Assembly: GCF_938028775.1 (NCBI RefSeq)
Contig: NZ_CALIZG010000023.1
Location: 1 to 64,000, forward strand
From: Mogibacterium diversum_A
Lineage (GTDB): Bacteria > Bacillota > Clostridia > Peptostreptococcales > Anaerovoracaceae
Direction of reading: 5' to 3'
Length of the DNA stretch: 64,000 bases
Shown: piece after piece, positions 44,510 to 52,610 of the stretch
How the letters are laid out: every line of letters starts with the position of its first letter
How positions within the stretch are numbered: position 1 is the first letter of the stretch
Notes under the pieces: generated by a model
The model's input: only the letters and a program-made list of their open reading frames with translations
Databases searched by the model: none
What the model was told of the DNA's origin: nothing
Made by a program: the position numbers and the translations under genes

Positions 44510-45358
44510 TTACCTCTCCGCATTAATAGTCATCATTTCGATATCGTTATTACTTCGCCTGTAGTTTATGTGGTTTCTGATAAGCTTTTCAGCGATTTCA
44601 ACCTCTTCATCATCATTGTCACATGAGAGTGCAATAAACCCTTCGGCGGCCTTTATCTGTTTATGCGCCTTCGCTATTTCACGTCCTTTTTCCGTGTCCT
44701 CAAAGATCACCACGGCATTTCCGCAGTACTTTCTAAAAAGCTCTTCCTTTGACCCGTAGTCCACGGCCCTACCGTCCTTAAGATACAGTATCTTGGTCGC
44801 CAGATTATCGAGCTCAGTATAGTAATGTGATGTTATAAGCAGTGTCGTGTGCTTTTCCTCGTACCAAGTTACGAGCTTGTCCATGAGCCTCTGGCGCGTC
44901 TCGAAGTCAAGTCCTGATGTAACTTCATCGAACATCACTATTTTGCTTTCCTTACACATCACGAGTATGAGAGTGAGCCTCTGCTTCTGACCGCCTGATA
45001 GCTGTTTCCACCTCTTATCTAGGCATCCTTCAAACTCGAAGAATTCAATCATTTCTTGGAGTTTTTGATTGTTTGTTATCCTGCAGCCCATCACCATCTC
45101 GATGATGTTCCTAATTGAAACGGTATCGACATAAGAGTTGTACTGCATGTGAACGGAGATCTCATTTGACGGAACTCCGAGTGCTATGTTTCCCTTATGA
45201 GGGACCAGACCGATAATACTCTTTAGAAGCGTAGTCTTTCCAGCACCGTTGCTTCCTATGATTCCGACTCTCTCGCCATCCGCAATTTCAATCACTCGCC
45301 CGAGGTCCACAGCCACTTTATCTTTAAAACTCACCTTTACATTGTCGAGTCTAATCAT
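44510..45358 (-). CDS. ABC transporter ATP-binding protein
   Basis: 282 aa. Walker A IGSNGAGKTTLLKSIIG near residue 36, Q-loop in VHMQYNSYVD, signature LSGGQKQRLTLILVM, Walker B KIVMFDEVTSGLD, and His switch in LLITSHYYTELD. The C-terminal 70 residues form an extra accessory domain rich in charged residues. It overlaps the histidine kinase gene by 8 bp and ends two bases before the permease start, so all are translationally coupled. Confidence 0.95.
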   Translation of the reverse strand: MIRLDNVKVSFKDKVAVDLGRVIEIADGERVGIIGSNGAGKTTLLKSIIGLVPHKGNIALGVPSNEISVHMQYNSYVDTVSIRNIIEMVMGCRITNNQKLQEMIEFFEFEGCLDKRWKQLSGGQKQRLTLILVMCKESKIVMFDEVTSGLDFETRQRLMDKLVTWYEEKHTTLLITSHYYTELDNLATKILYLKDGRAVDYGSKEELFRKYCGNAVVIFEDTEKGREIAKAHKQIKAAEGFIALSCDNDDEEVEIAEKLIRNHINYRRSNNDIEMMTINAER

Positions 45359-46919
45359 CTCTACCTCTTTTCTCTAGAACAAACTGAACGCCGTCCTGCA
45401 TGTTGTCGCCACGTAGTTCAAGTCCTAGCTTCCCAGCAAAATATTTCGCTATATAGAGCCCTAATCCATGCCCTTTCTTCTGTCCAGCTTCATCCCCCTG
45501 AGCTCCAGTTACAAACGGTTCAAATATATCATCAAGGATTTTCTCATCGATGTGTCCTGGACGACTGAACACCGTAATTCTATACTCCGTAACATCGAAT
45601 GTAACACTTCCACTTTCACCTGTGTGATCTATACCATTTGCGATTAAATTCTCCAAAATCTTCTTGAGCATCATCGCATTGCTATACCAATATACGGCTG
45701 TTTCAATCTCTGGACCATTTAGAGTTATGCCCTTAGATTCAGCTCCGATGCGGTTCTTCTCTAAAGTTTCCCGGCATAATGACACAATATCGACCTTCTC
45801 AACTTCGAAGCTATCTGCCGCATTGTTAAGATTCGATGTTTCATCAATTATGCTCATCATCTCACGGAGCTGTGCTTTTACCTCTGGCAAATACAGGTCT
45901 CTATCTCCGAACTTCCCGACCTTACCAATCATTCCGTCCACTAGGAGCATCGATGCTGCAATCGGAGTTTTTAGCTGGTGCGATGTCGCACGCATATACA
46001 CCTCTTTACGCTTATTTTCTTCTTCGAGATTTTGAACTGCCTGTGCTTGCTTTTCATAAAGTAGGTTTAGTGCAGCAGTCAAATCAGATATCTCATCATT
46101 TCCCACAGCTTCAAGAGGCTCTAGCTTTACTGATGACGAACTCATGCGTCTCTCCGCATCCATAGACAGCTTCTTAATTGGAGATACTATCTTGCGCGAA
46201 TATATTGCTGATACTCCAAATGCCAAGATTATCATAAGCAATATGAGCATAGGAGCTGACCCGTAGAGAACTGGTAGAATTTCACTTGCTGAAGGTGTCA
46301 TCGTGGTGCTACTCAGGATAAGCATGTCATCTCCATGCTTTGCAAATCCGACAAAATAGGTGTAGCTAGTTCCCGAATAACGACTCTCGACGGAAAACTC
46401 ACTGATTAACACCCCGCCGCTATAGTAGTGAAATTTTTTATCCTTAACCTTGAACTGAGATAAGCTGCTGTCTCCTTTAAGATTTATCTTAAAACTGCTA
46501 TTCATCTCAGCCGAATTCTCTTCTGCAAAGGCTTTAAGTGCAGGCTTTAGATTCTTAAATGCCTCCTTTTTACTACCCTTACTGCTCATATCAAGAGATC
46601 TGAACTGGTCTATAATCTCTTTAGACGCAGGGCTAACCGCCTCAATTGATCCATTGAAACTGGATCCCGTAACCCTGATAGTGTAGCCATTTCCGGGTAC
46701 GATGATACCTATCGCATTGGCATCACCAGTCTTGAAGTTTTTCAATGATTCGTGCTTCTTGAAGTACTTCATCGCTGACCTAGCAGTTTCAAGATTCTGT
46801 TTTCCTTTGTAATCCATATACATGGAAGGCATCAGGAATACCATATATGAAAAGATCACGATTCCTACTATCAGCGAGATGATGACGCTGTATAAAAATG
46901 TCTTACTTCCTAATTTCAT
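45351..46919 (-). CDS. sensor histidine kinase of the ABC operon
   Basis: 522 aa from the ATG at 46919, with GGAGAAAAG before it and lying inside the end of the response-regulator gene. Order: helix (about 9-32), a long extracytoplasmic sensor (about 33-215), a second helix (about 220-242), HAMP, HisKA with the phosphoacceptor in MRATSHQLKTPIAAS, and an ATPase domain (NLIANGIDHTG, FEPFVTG, GHGLGLYIAKYFAGKLG). The sensor is not like BceS, which has a short loop; this one may bind a ligand directly. Partner of the adjacent OmpR regulator. Confidence 0.94.
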   Translation of the reverse strand: MKLGSKTFLYSVIISLIVGIVIFSYMVFLMPSMYMDYKGKQNLETARSAMKYFKKHESLKNFKTGDANAIGIIVPGNGYTIRVTGSSFNGSIEAVSPASKEIIDQFRSLDMSSKGSKKEAFKNLKPALKAFAEENSAEMNSSFKINLKGDSSLSQFKVKDKKFHYYSGGVLISEFSVESRYSGTSYTYFVGFAKHGDDMLILSSTTMTPSASEILPVLYGSAPMLILLMIILAFGVSAIYSRKIVSPIKKLSMDAERRMSSSSVKLEPLEAVGNDEISDLTAALNLLYEKQAQAVQNLEEENKRKEVYMRATSHQLKTPIAASMLLVDGMIGKVGKFGDRDLYLPEVKAQLREMMSIIDETSNLNNAADSFEVEKVDIVSLCRETLEKNRIGAESKGITLNGPEIETAVYWYSNAMMLKKILENLIANGIDHTGESGSVTFDVTEYRITVFSRPGHIDEKILDDIFEPFVTGAQGDEAGQKKGHGLGLYIAKYFAGKLGLELRGDNMQDGVQFVLEKRGRDD

Positions 46920-47583
46920 CTTCTTTTCTCCATCTGTATCCAACACCTATGACTGTCTCGATATAGTCATGAGGTAGTTTCTTCCTAAGATTCTTGATGT
47001 GTGCATCGATTATCCTATCATTCGCCACATACTCCTCATCGAATATCATGTTGATAAGTTGATTTCTGCTAAATACCCTTCCCGGATTATCCCTCAGAGT
47101 CTTCATGAGTACAAATTCGCTTACGGTCAGTTTGAGGTTCTTCCTGTTATAGTATGCCCGAAGCTCATCTTCATCGACCACGAACCCACTATCCATCTCA
47201 GCAGTAGCTCTCTTGCCAGTTCTTCTAAGAACAGCTTCAATTCTCTTGATGAGAATTATCGGAGAAGCTGGCTTTGTAATGTAATCATCCGCAAGGTAGT
47301 TAAAAGCCTCGAGCTGCGTATTGATATCGTCGTAAGCTGTGAGCATAATCGTGCCAATATCTTCACCGCGTTCCTTTTTTATGGTCTGAAGTACCTCAAG
47401 TCCAGTCACTCCAGGAACTCTGATGTCGAGCACCGCAAGATCAAAATGCTCACCCCCTTCAATCAGCTTTATCGCCTCGTCGCCACGCTCACATGGAATA
47501 ACCTCGTGACCTGCGACCACCATGTATTCAGAGAGAACTTCGCGAATCATGTTTTCATCTTCTAGGAAAAGTATCGTTGCCAT
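46903..47583 (-). CDS. OmpR-family response regulator of the ABC operon
   Basis: 226 aa from the ATG at 47583, eight bases after AAAGGG; a GTG three codons earlier is less likely. Receiver domain with LEDENMIREVLSEYM, phosphoacceptor in FDLAVLDIRVPGVTGLEVL, and LADDYITKPASPIIL; winged-helix output with FSRNQLINMIFDEEYVANDR and DAHIKNLRKKLPHDYIETVI. First gene of the operon, 17 bp overlap with the kinase. Likely activates its own ABC genes. Confidence 0.94.
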   Translation of the reverse strand: MATILFLEDENMIREVLSEYMVVAGHEVIPCERGDEAIKLIEGGEHFDLAVLDIRVPGVTGLEVLQTIKKERGEDIGTIMLTAYDDINTQLEAFNYLADDYITKPASPIILIKRIEAVLRRTGKRATAEMDSGFVVDEDELRAYYNRKNLKLTVSEFVLMKTLRDNPGRVFSRNQLINMIFDEEYVANDRIIDAHIKNLRKKLPHDYIETVIGVGYRWRKEDEIRK

Positions 47584-47728
47584 CGTATGCACCCTTTCTA
47601 TCTTCTGACTCTACCTTACTATCACGGTGTGAATCTGGTATGAATTTGCTTTGCATATTAGCGTTTACATAAAATCTTTATATCATTCATTGTAGATTAT
47701 TCCTATAGCAAAATATAGACAAATTAAT

Positions 47729-47761
47729 ACCTCTTCTGTCAGAATCCCTGACAAAAGAGGT
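47729..47761 (-). terminator. terminator after the GTPase pair
   Basis: ACCTCTTCTGTCAG (47729-47742) pairs with CTGACAAAAGAGGT (47748-47761) with one mismatch; the minus-strand tail is AT-rich (ATTAATTTG) but without a long T run. Confidence 0.65.
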
Positions 47762-47794
47762 TTATAATCATGTATTTCTATATTTAATAGCGGT

Positions 47795-48733
47795 TTAAAA
47801 TGTTGCAACCTCAGGGTTACACGGCTCGCACGCTTCTACCGACTTACAGTAAAGGACCGGGCCTTTCTCTCCGTATGCATCAACGTACTCGACCCTAACC
47901 TTGGCTTTAACCTGAACCCAGGCTCCATTCTTAAAGTCATCAATTCTATCATATATGCCCATAAGCGCTGCGAACTGCATATCCTCTACACAGCATGTCA
48001 TGAGGTGCCTACCAAGCCCGAACTCACCGTGCTTCATATCGCCACCCTTTACGACTCTGCCCTTTAGAATCAATGTCTTGTTGTTATACTCGTCTTGATT
48101 TTCGTTGATATCGCGATACCAGTCAGCGTACATATCGTCGGCTATTTCAATGGTGCTGGCCTTCTTATCGAAAGGCAGCTCATCCACAATATCGTCTACT
48201 TCTATGTCATGCGGCCCGAACTCATAGACAATCTGCGAGCGCCTGTTAGCTACACGCACTTCCTTGTGGAACGGCATCTTATCCGCACCCTTCTGGAATC
48301 TATTGAATACCACAAGCTCTGCATTCTGCATCTTGTTGAAGCAGAGCTGTCTCATATTCTTATTGTACAGTTCGAACATAGTCGCATCGAAGAAAGTCAT
48401 CTCTTGCGCGATTATCCAGTTGCGAGGCATATTCTCAAACAGAGTCTGCGTCATCCACATACCGTTATACTCGACTAGAACTCTGTCAAATACATACTTC
48501 GATGCGATGCCGTTAAGCCTTGCTTCTGTAAGGTCTGTCTCCTTCTCGATTGTCTCGATGTACACTTTGTCGGTAAATTTACTTTCATCATAATGTACTT
48601 CACCTGACTCACAAACCAAGAGGAGTGTGCTTGCACCTTCTCCGAACTCTGGTGTTTCGAGTGTATCCTGGATGAAAGTCGACTTACCCGAGCCTAAAAA
48701 TCCTGTAAATAGATAGACTGGTTTCTCTCTCAT
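47795..48733 (-). CDS. COG0523-type GTPase fused to a TIGR03943-like domain
   Basis: 312 aa. Residues 1-180 are a CobW/COG0523-like GTPase: P-loop GFLGSGKSTFIQ at about 11-22 and a later VVFNRFQKGADK, in place of the usual NKxD. The usual metal-binding CxCC of COG0523 is missing. From about residue 215 there is an OB-fold-like part with TLILKGRVVKGGDM, FGLGRHLMTCCVEDMQFAAL and the end YCKSVEACEPCNPEV, resembling the C-terminal part of TIGR03943/YcgQ proteins, which accompany COG0523 genes in metal or envelope loci. The start codon overlaps the end of the next GTPase gene (ATGA), so the pair is co-translated. Role in metal delivery is inferred. Confidence 0.75.
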   Translation of the reverse strand: MREKPVYLFTGFLGSGKSTFIQDTLETPEFGEGASTLLLVCESGEVHYDESKFTDKVYIETIEKETDLTEARLNGIASKYVFDRVLVEYNGMWMTQTLFENMPRNWIIAQEMTFFDATMFELYNKNMRQLCFNKMQNAELVVFNRFQKGADKMPFHKEVRVANRRSQIVYEFGPHDIEVDDIVDELPFDKKASTIEIADDMYADWYRDINENQDEYNNKTLILKGRVVKGGDMKHGEFGLGRHLMTCCVEDMQFAALMGIYDRIDDFKNGAWVQVKAKVRVEYVDAYGEKGPVLYCKSVEACEPCNPEVATF

Positions 48734-49848
48734 ATTCCGAACAACTCCTTAATCTTATCCTTCTTGAGATCTACTCCGATTACACAGATAACGCCGGTTG
48801 TCTCTGCTTCGCCAGCAGCTCTAACCTCTGGCTCACCTGGTATGTAGTCGAATTCGTACCATTCGCCTTCTGTACCCGCTACGAATCCCTTCGCTCTGAG
48901 CACCTGTCCGCACTGCTCGGAATCCATGAGGCCTGCTAGAGCTCGCTCGAGCTGGCCGCGGCTGAAGCGATGTGCGGTCTCCACGCCCATTTCATCGAAG
49001 ACTTCGTCAGCGTGGTGGCCGTGTCCGTGGTGATGGTGGTGATGATGTCCGTGACCGCAGCACCCATGCTCCTCGTCATCGTGGTGATGGTGTTCGTGGT
49101 CATGGTCATGGTCGTGATGGTGTCCGTGACCGCAGCATTCATGCTCTTCGTCATCGTGGTGATGGTGTTCATGGTCATGATGATGCTCTGCCTCATGTTC
49201 AGCCTGCTCTCTATACGCCTCTTCTCTCAGGCGGTCAAGTTCAGCGGACAGAGTCTTCTTCTGCTCCATAATTTCTAGAATCTTAGAGCCGTCAATTTCC
49301 TTCCAGTCTGTCGTAACTATAGATGCTTCTTTGTTATGCTCACGGAGTAATGCGATGCACTTGTCGATGTCCTCCTGAGACATTCCAGCTGTATGGCTTA
49401 GAATAATTGAGCTTGCGTGTTCCACCTGATTTTCGTAAAATTCCCCGAAGTTACTCATGTACATCTCAGCCTTCTTGGCGTCTACGACAGTAGTAAATCC
49501 ATTTAGCTCAATCTTATCGTTCTTAAGATCCTGTACTGCAATAATTACATCCGAAAGCTTGCCAACGCCTGACGGTTCGATGAGAATCCTCTCTGGATTG
49601 TACTTCTCAATTACTTCATTAAGAGCCTTTCCGAAATCACCAACGAGAGTACAGCAGATGCAGCCAGCATTCATCTGGTTAATCTCAATTCCAGTATTCT
49701 GCAGGAATCCCTTATCTACTCCAATCTCTCCAAATTCGTTCTCGATGAGAACTATTTTATCCGTACCATATGCTTCCTCAATAAGCTTTCTAATAAGCGT
49801 AGTCTTGCCAGCACCTAGGAAACCTGAGAAAATATCAACTTTAGTCAT
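48730..49848 (-). CDS. COG0523/CobW-family GTPase with His/Cys-rich metal-binding repeat
   Basis: 372 aa from the ATG at 49848, with AAAGGA about nine bases before it. N-terminal GTPase domain: P-loop FSGFLGAGKTTLIRKL, CICC motif in NAGCICCTLVGDFG, and EPSGVGKLSDVI. A region at about residues 215-280 is packed with His, Asp and Cys in two 25-residue repeats (HHHHDDEEH followed by CCGHGHHH). The C-terminal CobW domain follows (VETAHRFSRGQLERALAGL). Such proteins hand zinc or other metals to client enzymes; the His/Cys-rich stretch would store or buffer metal. Zinc is the usual guess; the metal cannot be read here. First gene of the pair. Confidence 0.93.
   Translation of the reverse strand: MTKVDIFSGFLGAGKTTLIRKLIEEAYGTDKIVLIENEFGEIGVDKGFLQNTGIEINQMNAGCICCTLVGDFGKALNEVIEKYNPERILIEPSGVGKLSDVIIAVQDLKNDKIELNGFTTVVDAKKAEMYMSNFGEFYENQVEHASSIILSHTAGMSQEDIDKCIALLREHNKEASIVTTDWKEIDGSKILEIMEQKKTLSAELDRLREEAYREQAEHEAEHHHDHEHHHHDDEEHECCGHGHHHDHDHDHEHHHHDDEEHGCCGHGHHHHHHHGHGHHADEVFDEMGVETAHRFSRGQLERALAGLMDSEQCGQVLRAKGFVAGTEGEWYEFDYIPGEPEVRAAGEAETTGVICVIGVDLKKDKIKELFGI
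49047..49196 (-). repeat. two 75-bp tandem repeats in the His-rich GTPase
   Basis: Two adjacent 75-bp units (from 49047 and from 49122) encode the 25-residue His/Asp/Cys-rich module twice. They differ by few substitutions over the first 60 bases, suggesting a recent in-frame duplication. Confidence 0.8.
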
Positions 49849-49981
49849 TAGTCTCAATCCTTTCTATATATAAATAATTTAATTATTTTACTTAATTGCT
49901 AGTATGTGTTAACTAACTATCCTTGGAAATTATATCATACATAGCCGTTTATTTTTGAAACTCATGTGTATATTTGAAAAT

Positions 49982-50024
49982 AAAAAATACCACGAGCACA
50001 GTCCAAAATGACTATGCCCATGGT
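49982..50024 (-). terminator. terminator after rarA
   Basis: A 15-bp stem with three G-U pairs (49989-50003 with 50010-50024) continues on the minus strand into ATTTTTTATTTT. The rest of the 245-bp gap (49849-50093) shows nothing else. Confidence 0.85.
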
Positions 50025-50093
50025 TCTTGCTCGCCTATATCATTTTAGCTATTGCACTTTTGCATTAGTGAAAGCTGCAGCTACATCGAACTC

Positions 50094-51419
50094 TTATTTA
50101 TGTGACTTCTTCCATTCCTTTATGCTATTAAGACGCTCCTTAAACCTTGCCTCAGCCCCCTGATCCGTGGGCTTGTAGTATTCGCGCTCAACTAACGAAT
50201 CGGGCAGACACTGCATGGACGTAATTTTATCTTCATAATCATGAGCGTACTTATACCCCTTGCCGTACCCGAGGTCTTTCATGAGCGAAGTCGGTGCATT
50301 TCTAATATTAAGCGGGACTGGCTCTGCCATGTGCTCCTGTGCGTCATCCCTTGCCGCAAAGTAAGCTACTTCCATCGCGTTAGACTTAGGTGCAAGCGCC
50401 ATGTAAATCACGGCTTCCGTTAGATGAACCGAGCACTCAGGCATACCTATAAAATGGCACGCCTGATAAGCCGCTATCGCTATCTCCATTGCTCGAGGGT
50501 CCGCTAGTCCTACGTCCTCCGAAGCAAATCTAGTAACACGCCTTGCCACATAGAGCGGATCTTCCCCTGCCTCAAGCATCCTAGCTAGCCAGTATACGGC
50601 TGCATCGGCATCGGAATTTCTCATCGATTTATGAAGCGCAGATATGATGTTGTAATGCTCTTCGCCATTCTTATCGTAGAGTAGCGATTTCTTGGAGATA
50701 CACTGCTCGAGCGATTCCATCGTTATATCTATAGTTCCATCAGCCTTGATATCACCATTTAGGATTACCATCTCTAGAGTTGTCAGAGAGCTTCTAGCAT
50801 CACCATTTGCAAATTCGGCAATCATGTGAATCATTTCATCTGTGATATTAACTCTCTCGTCGCCAAAGCCTCGAGGGTCGCTTATCGCACGCTTTAGAAG
50901 CTGCTCGATATCGCTAGTCTCAAGATTCTTAAGCACGAAAACCTTAGAGCGAGATAAAAGCGCACCATTTACCTCAAATGATGGATTTTCAGTGGTTGCT
51001 CCAATCAAAGTGATGCTACCCTTCTCAACAAAAGGCAGAAACGCATCCTGCTGCGCCTTATTGAACCTGTGAATCTCGTCGATAAATACTATCGTCTTCT
51101 CACCGAATCTCGTATACCTATCAGCTTGCTGCATAACTGTGCGTATTTCCTTAATGCCGCTAGTTACTGCAGAGAAAGTTATAAAATTCGCCTTTGTTTT
51201 GCTGGCGATAATCTGTGCAAGTGTTGTCTTTCCAACTCCTGGAGGTCCCCAGAAAATCATCGACGGAACCCTGTCAGACTCGATAAGCTTGCTGAGGATT
51301 TTACCCTCGCCAACTAGGTGCTGCTGACCTACGAATTCGCTGAGATCTCTAGGTCTCATGCGAGCAGCTAAAGGTTCGTCCTTGCTATTATCATTTTCAA
51401 ATATCGATATCTGTTCCAT
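50094..51419 (-). CDS. rarA: replication-associated recombination AAA+ ATPase RarA (MgsA)
   Basis: 441 aa. Clamp-loader-like AAA+ ATPase acting at stalled replication forks. Walker A WGPPGVGKTTLAQI near residue 57, Walker B FIDEIHRFNKAQQDAFLPFV, sensor region ATTENPSFEVN, and the C-terminal MgsA helical domain (YWLARMLEAGEDPLYVARR, YFAARDDAQEH). AAGGGATTAA precedes the ATG. It lies 17 nt downstream of the SpoIIE-type phosphatase gene and may share its transcript. Confidence 0.95.
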   Translation of the reverse strand: MEQISIFENDNSKDEPLAARMRPRDLSEFVGQQHLVGEGKILSKLIESDRVPSMIFWGPPGVGKTTLAQIIASKTKANFITFSAVTSGIKEIRTVMQQADRYTRFGEKTIVFIDEIHRFNKAQQDAFLPFVEKGSITLIGATTENPSFEVNGALLSRSKVFVLKNLETSDIEQLLKRAISDPRGFGDERVNITDEMIHMIAEFANGDARSSLTTLEMVILNGDIKADGTIDITMESLEQCISKKSLLYDKNGEEHYNIISALHKSMRNSDADAAVYWLARMLEAGEDPLYVARRVTRFASEDVGLADPRAMEIAIAAYQACHFIGMPECSVHLTEAVIYMALAPKSNAMEVAYFAARDDAQEHMAEPVPLNIRNAPTSLMKDLGYGKGYKYAHDYEDKITSMQCLPDSLVEREYYKPTDQGAEARFKERLNSIKEWKKSHK

Positions 51420-51436
51420 TTAATCCCTTTTCTACT

Positions 51437-52609
51437 TTAGAAATAGCTCACCTTTACGCGCTTCCCCATCTTCTCTAGGGAAGCAGAAAGCTCCTCTATC
51501 ATATTCATCTTAACGCTAAAATTGAGTGGCATATCCGCCTCCTGATGGGCAGGGTTTACAGCTCTTCCGACAAAGAAATTGATGTCTGTTGCCTCTTCAA
51601 ACAGTGTACGGCTAACGAGGGAAGCCGCATCATGCGAGACACTCCACTCTGCGAAGCCTTCGTCATTTGCAAGGTAATCGCGAGCATTCTTTACTACGTG
51701 ATCGATTGTAACGATTCCTTCAGTTACAAGCTCCACTCCCTCGATTTCTGACATCGGAGGTCCACCTAGGTTTGGATTCACCCTGTTAGTCTTGATTGGC
51801 TTACCCAGGTAGTCAGCTGCGATTGAAGCTGTCGTACCTCCGCAGATGATATGCTTTCCCGCCTTTGAGAAAAAAAGCGACATCATGCGGTCGCAGTCTT
51901 CGCGGTTTGCGGGAGGTCCGAACAAGAGGTTCACCTGTACACGCTTTATAACTCTTAGGATACAAGCTGTCGCATCGTCAATCGGCTTTCCTTTATATAG
52001 CTTATTGCACTCCTCGACGAGGATAGTCGCTAGCGTCTTGGCCGGATATCCAACAGGCGCAATGGTTTCCATAAATGAAGCTATGTCTGCCTCCGTCCAT
52101 TCCTTGTTATACGAAAGCTCTGAATTTGCACCTGGACAACCATCGCTCATAGCGATGAACATATCATCTTCTTGAAGTTTTATCTCAGAGCGGTAAATCT
52201 TCTTGCCATCGATTACATGCTCGACCATCTCGTAATCAGTCGCAGCAAAATCTCTGATGAGAATCACCCTTGGATTCTCATACTGAATAAGCTCAAGCTC
52301 TTCGTTATCCTTGATATGCATAATCGTAAAAGTTGAATAAGCAACGTCATACTCGGAACTTATCGGAAGTGTAGCGGCTATGGTGTGTACACACTCCTCT
52401 AGCGGCATACCTTCTGCCATCATCGTGGAAATGATCTTTGAAGTCAGCGTCGACAGGATACTCGCCTTTACTCCGCTTCGAAGACCATCGGCGAGAACTA
52501 CAATCTTGTCGCCGTTTGCCTGCTGTGCAACTGCAACAGTATCACCGCATAGCGGTTCGCCGAAGTGATTAATACTCTTGTAACCGATATCTATACTGAG
52601 ATCGTTCAT
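51437..52609 (-). CDS. SpoIIE-type (PP2C) serine phosphatase, HydS partner
   Basis: 390 aa. The N-terminal half is a PP2C/SpoIIE phosphatase domain: CGDTVAVAQQANGDKIVVLA, the metal Asp in VVLADGLRSGVKAS near residue 36, and AMSDGCPG near residue 154. The C-terminal half (about 215-390) has a distinct conserved GGTTASIAADYLGKPI region I cannot assign to a known fold. GGAGGATTAGT precedes the ATG, one base after the hydrogenase-like gene. Phosphatases of this type are paired with sensory [FeFe]-hydrogenases (HydS) in clostridia, presumably transmitting a redox or H2 signal by protein dephosphorylation. Confidence 0.88.
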   Translation of the reverse strand: MNDLSIDIGYKSINHFGEPLCGDTVAVAQQANGDKIVVLADGLRSGVKASILSTLTSKIISTMMAEGMPLEECVHTIAATLPISSEYDVAYSTFTIMHIKDNEELELIQYENPRVILIRDFAATDYEMVEHVIDGKKIYRSEIKLQEDDMFIAMSDGCPGANSELSYNKEWTEADIASFMETIAPVGYPAKTLATILVEECNKLYKGKPIDDATACILRVIKRVQVNLLFGPPANREDCDRMMSLFFSKAGKHIICGGTTASIAADYLGKPIKTNRVNPNLGGPPMSEIEGVELVTEGIVTIDHVVKNARDYLANDEGFAEWSVSHDAASLVSRTLFEEATDINFFVGRAVNPAHQEADMPLNFSVKMNMIEELSASLEKMGKRVKVSYF

Positions 52610-52610
52610 A

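Noticed and set aside
48936..49278. Open frames on both strands over the His-rich region.
   Set aside because: They arise from the repetitive CAT/CAC/GAC codons of the GTPase gene and are not independent genes.
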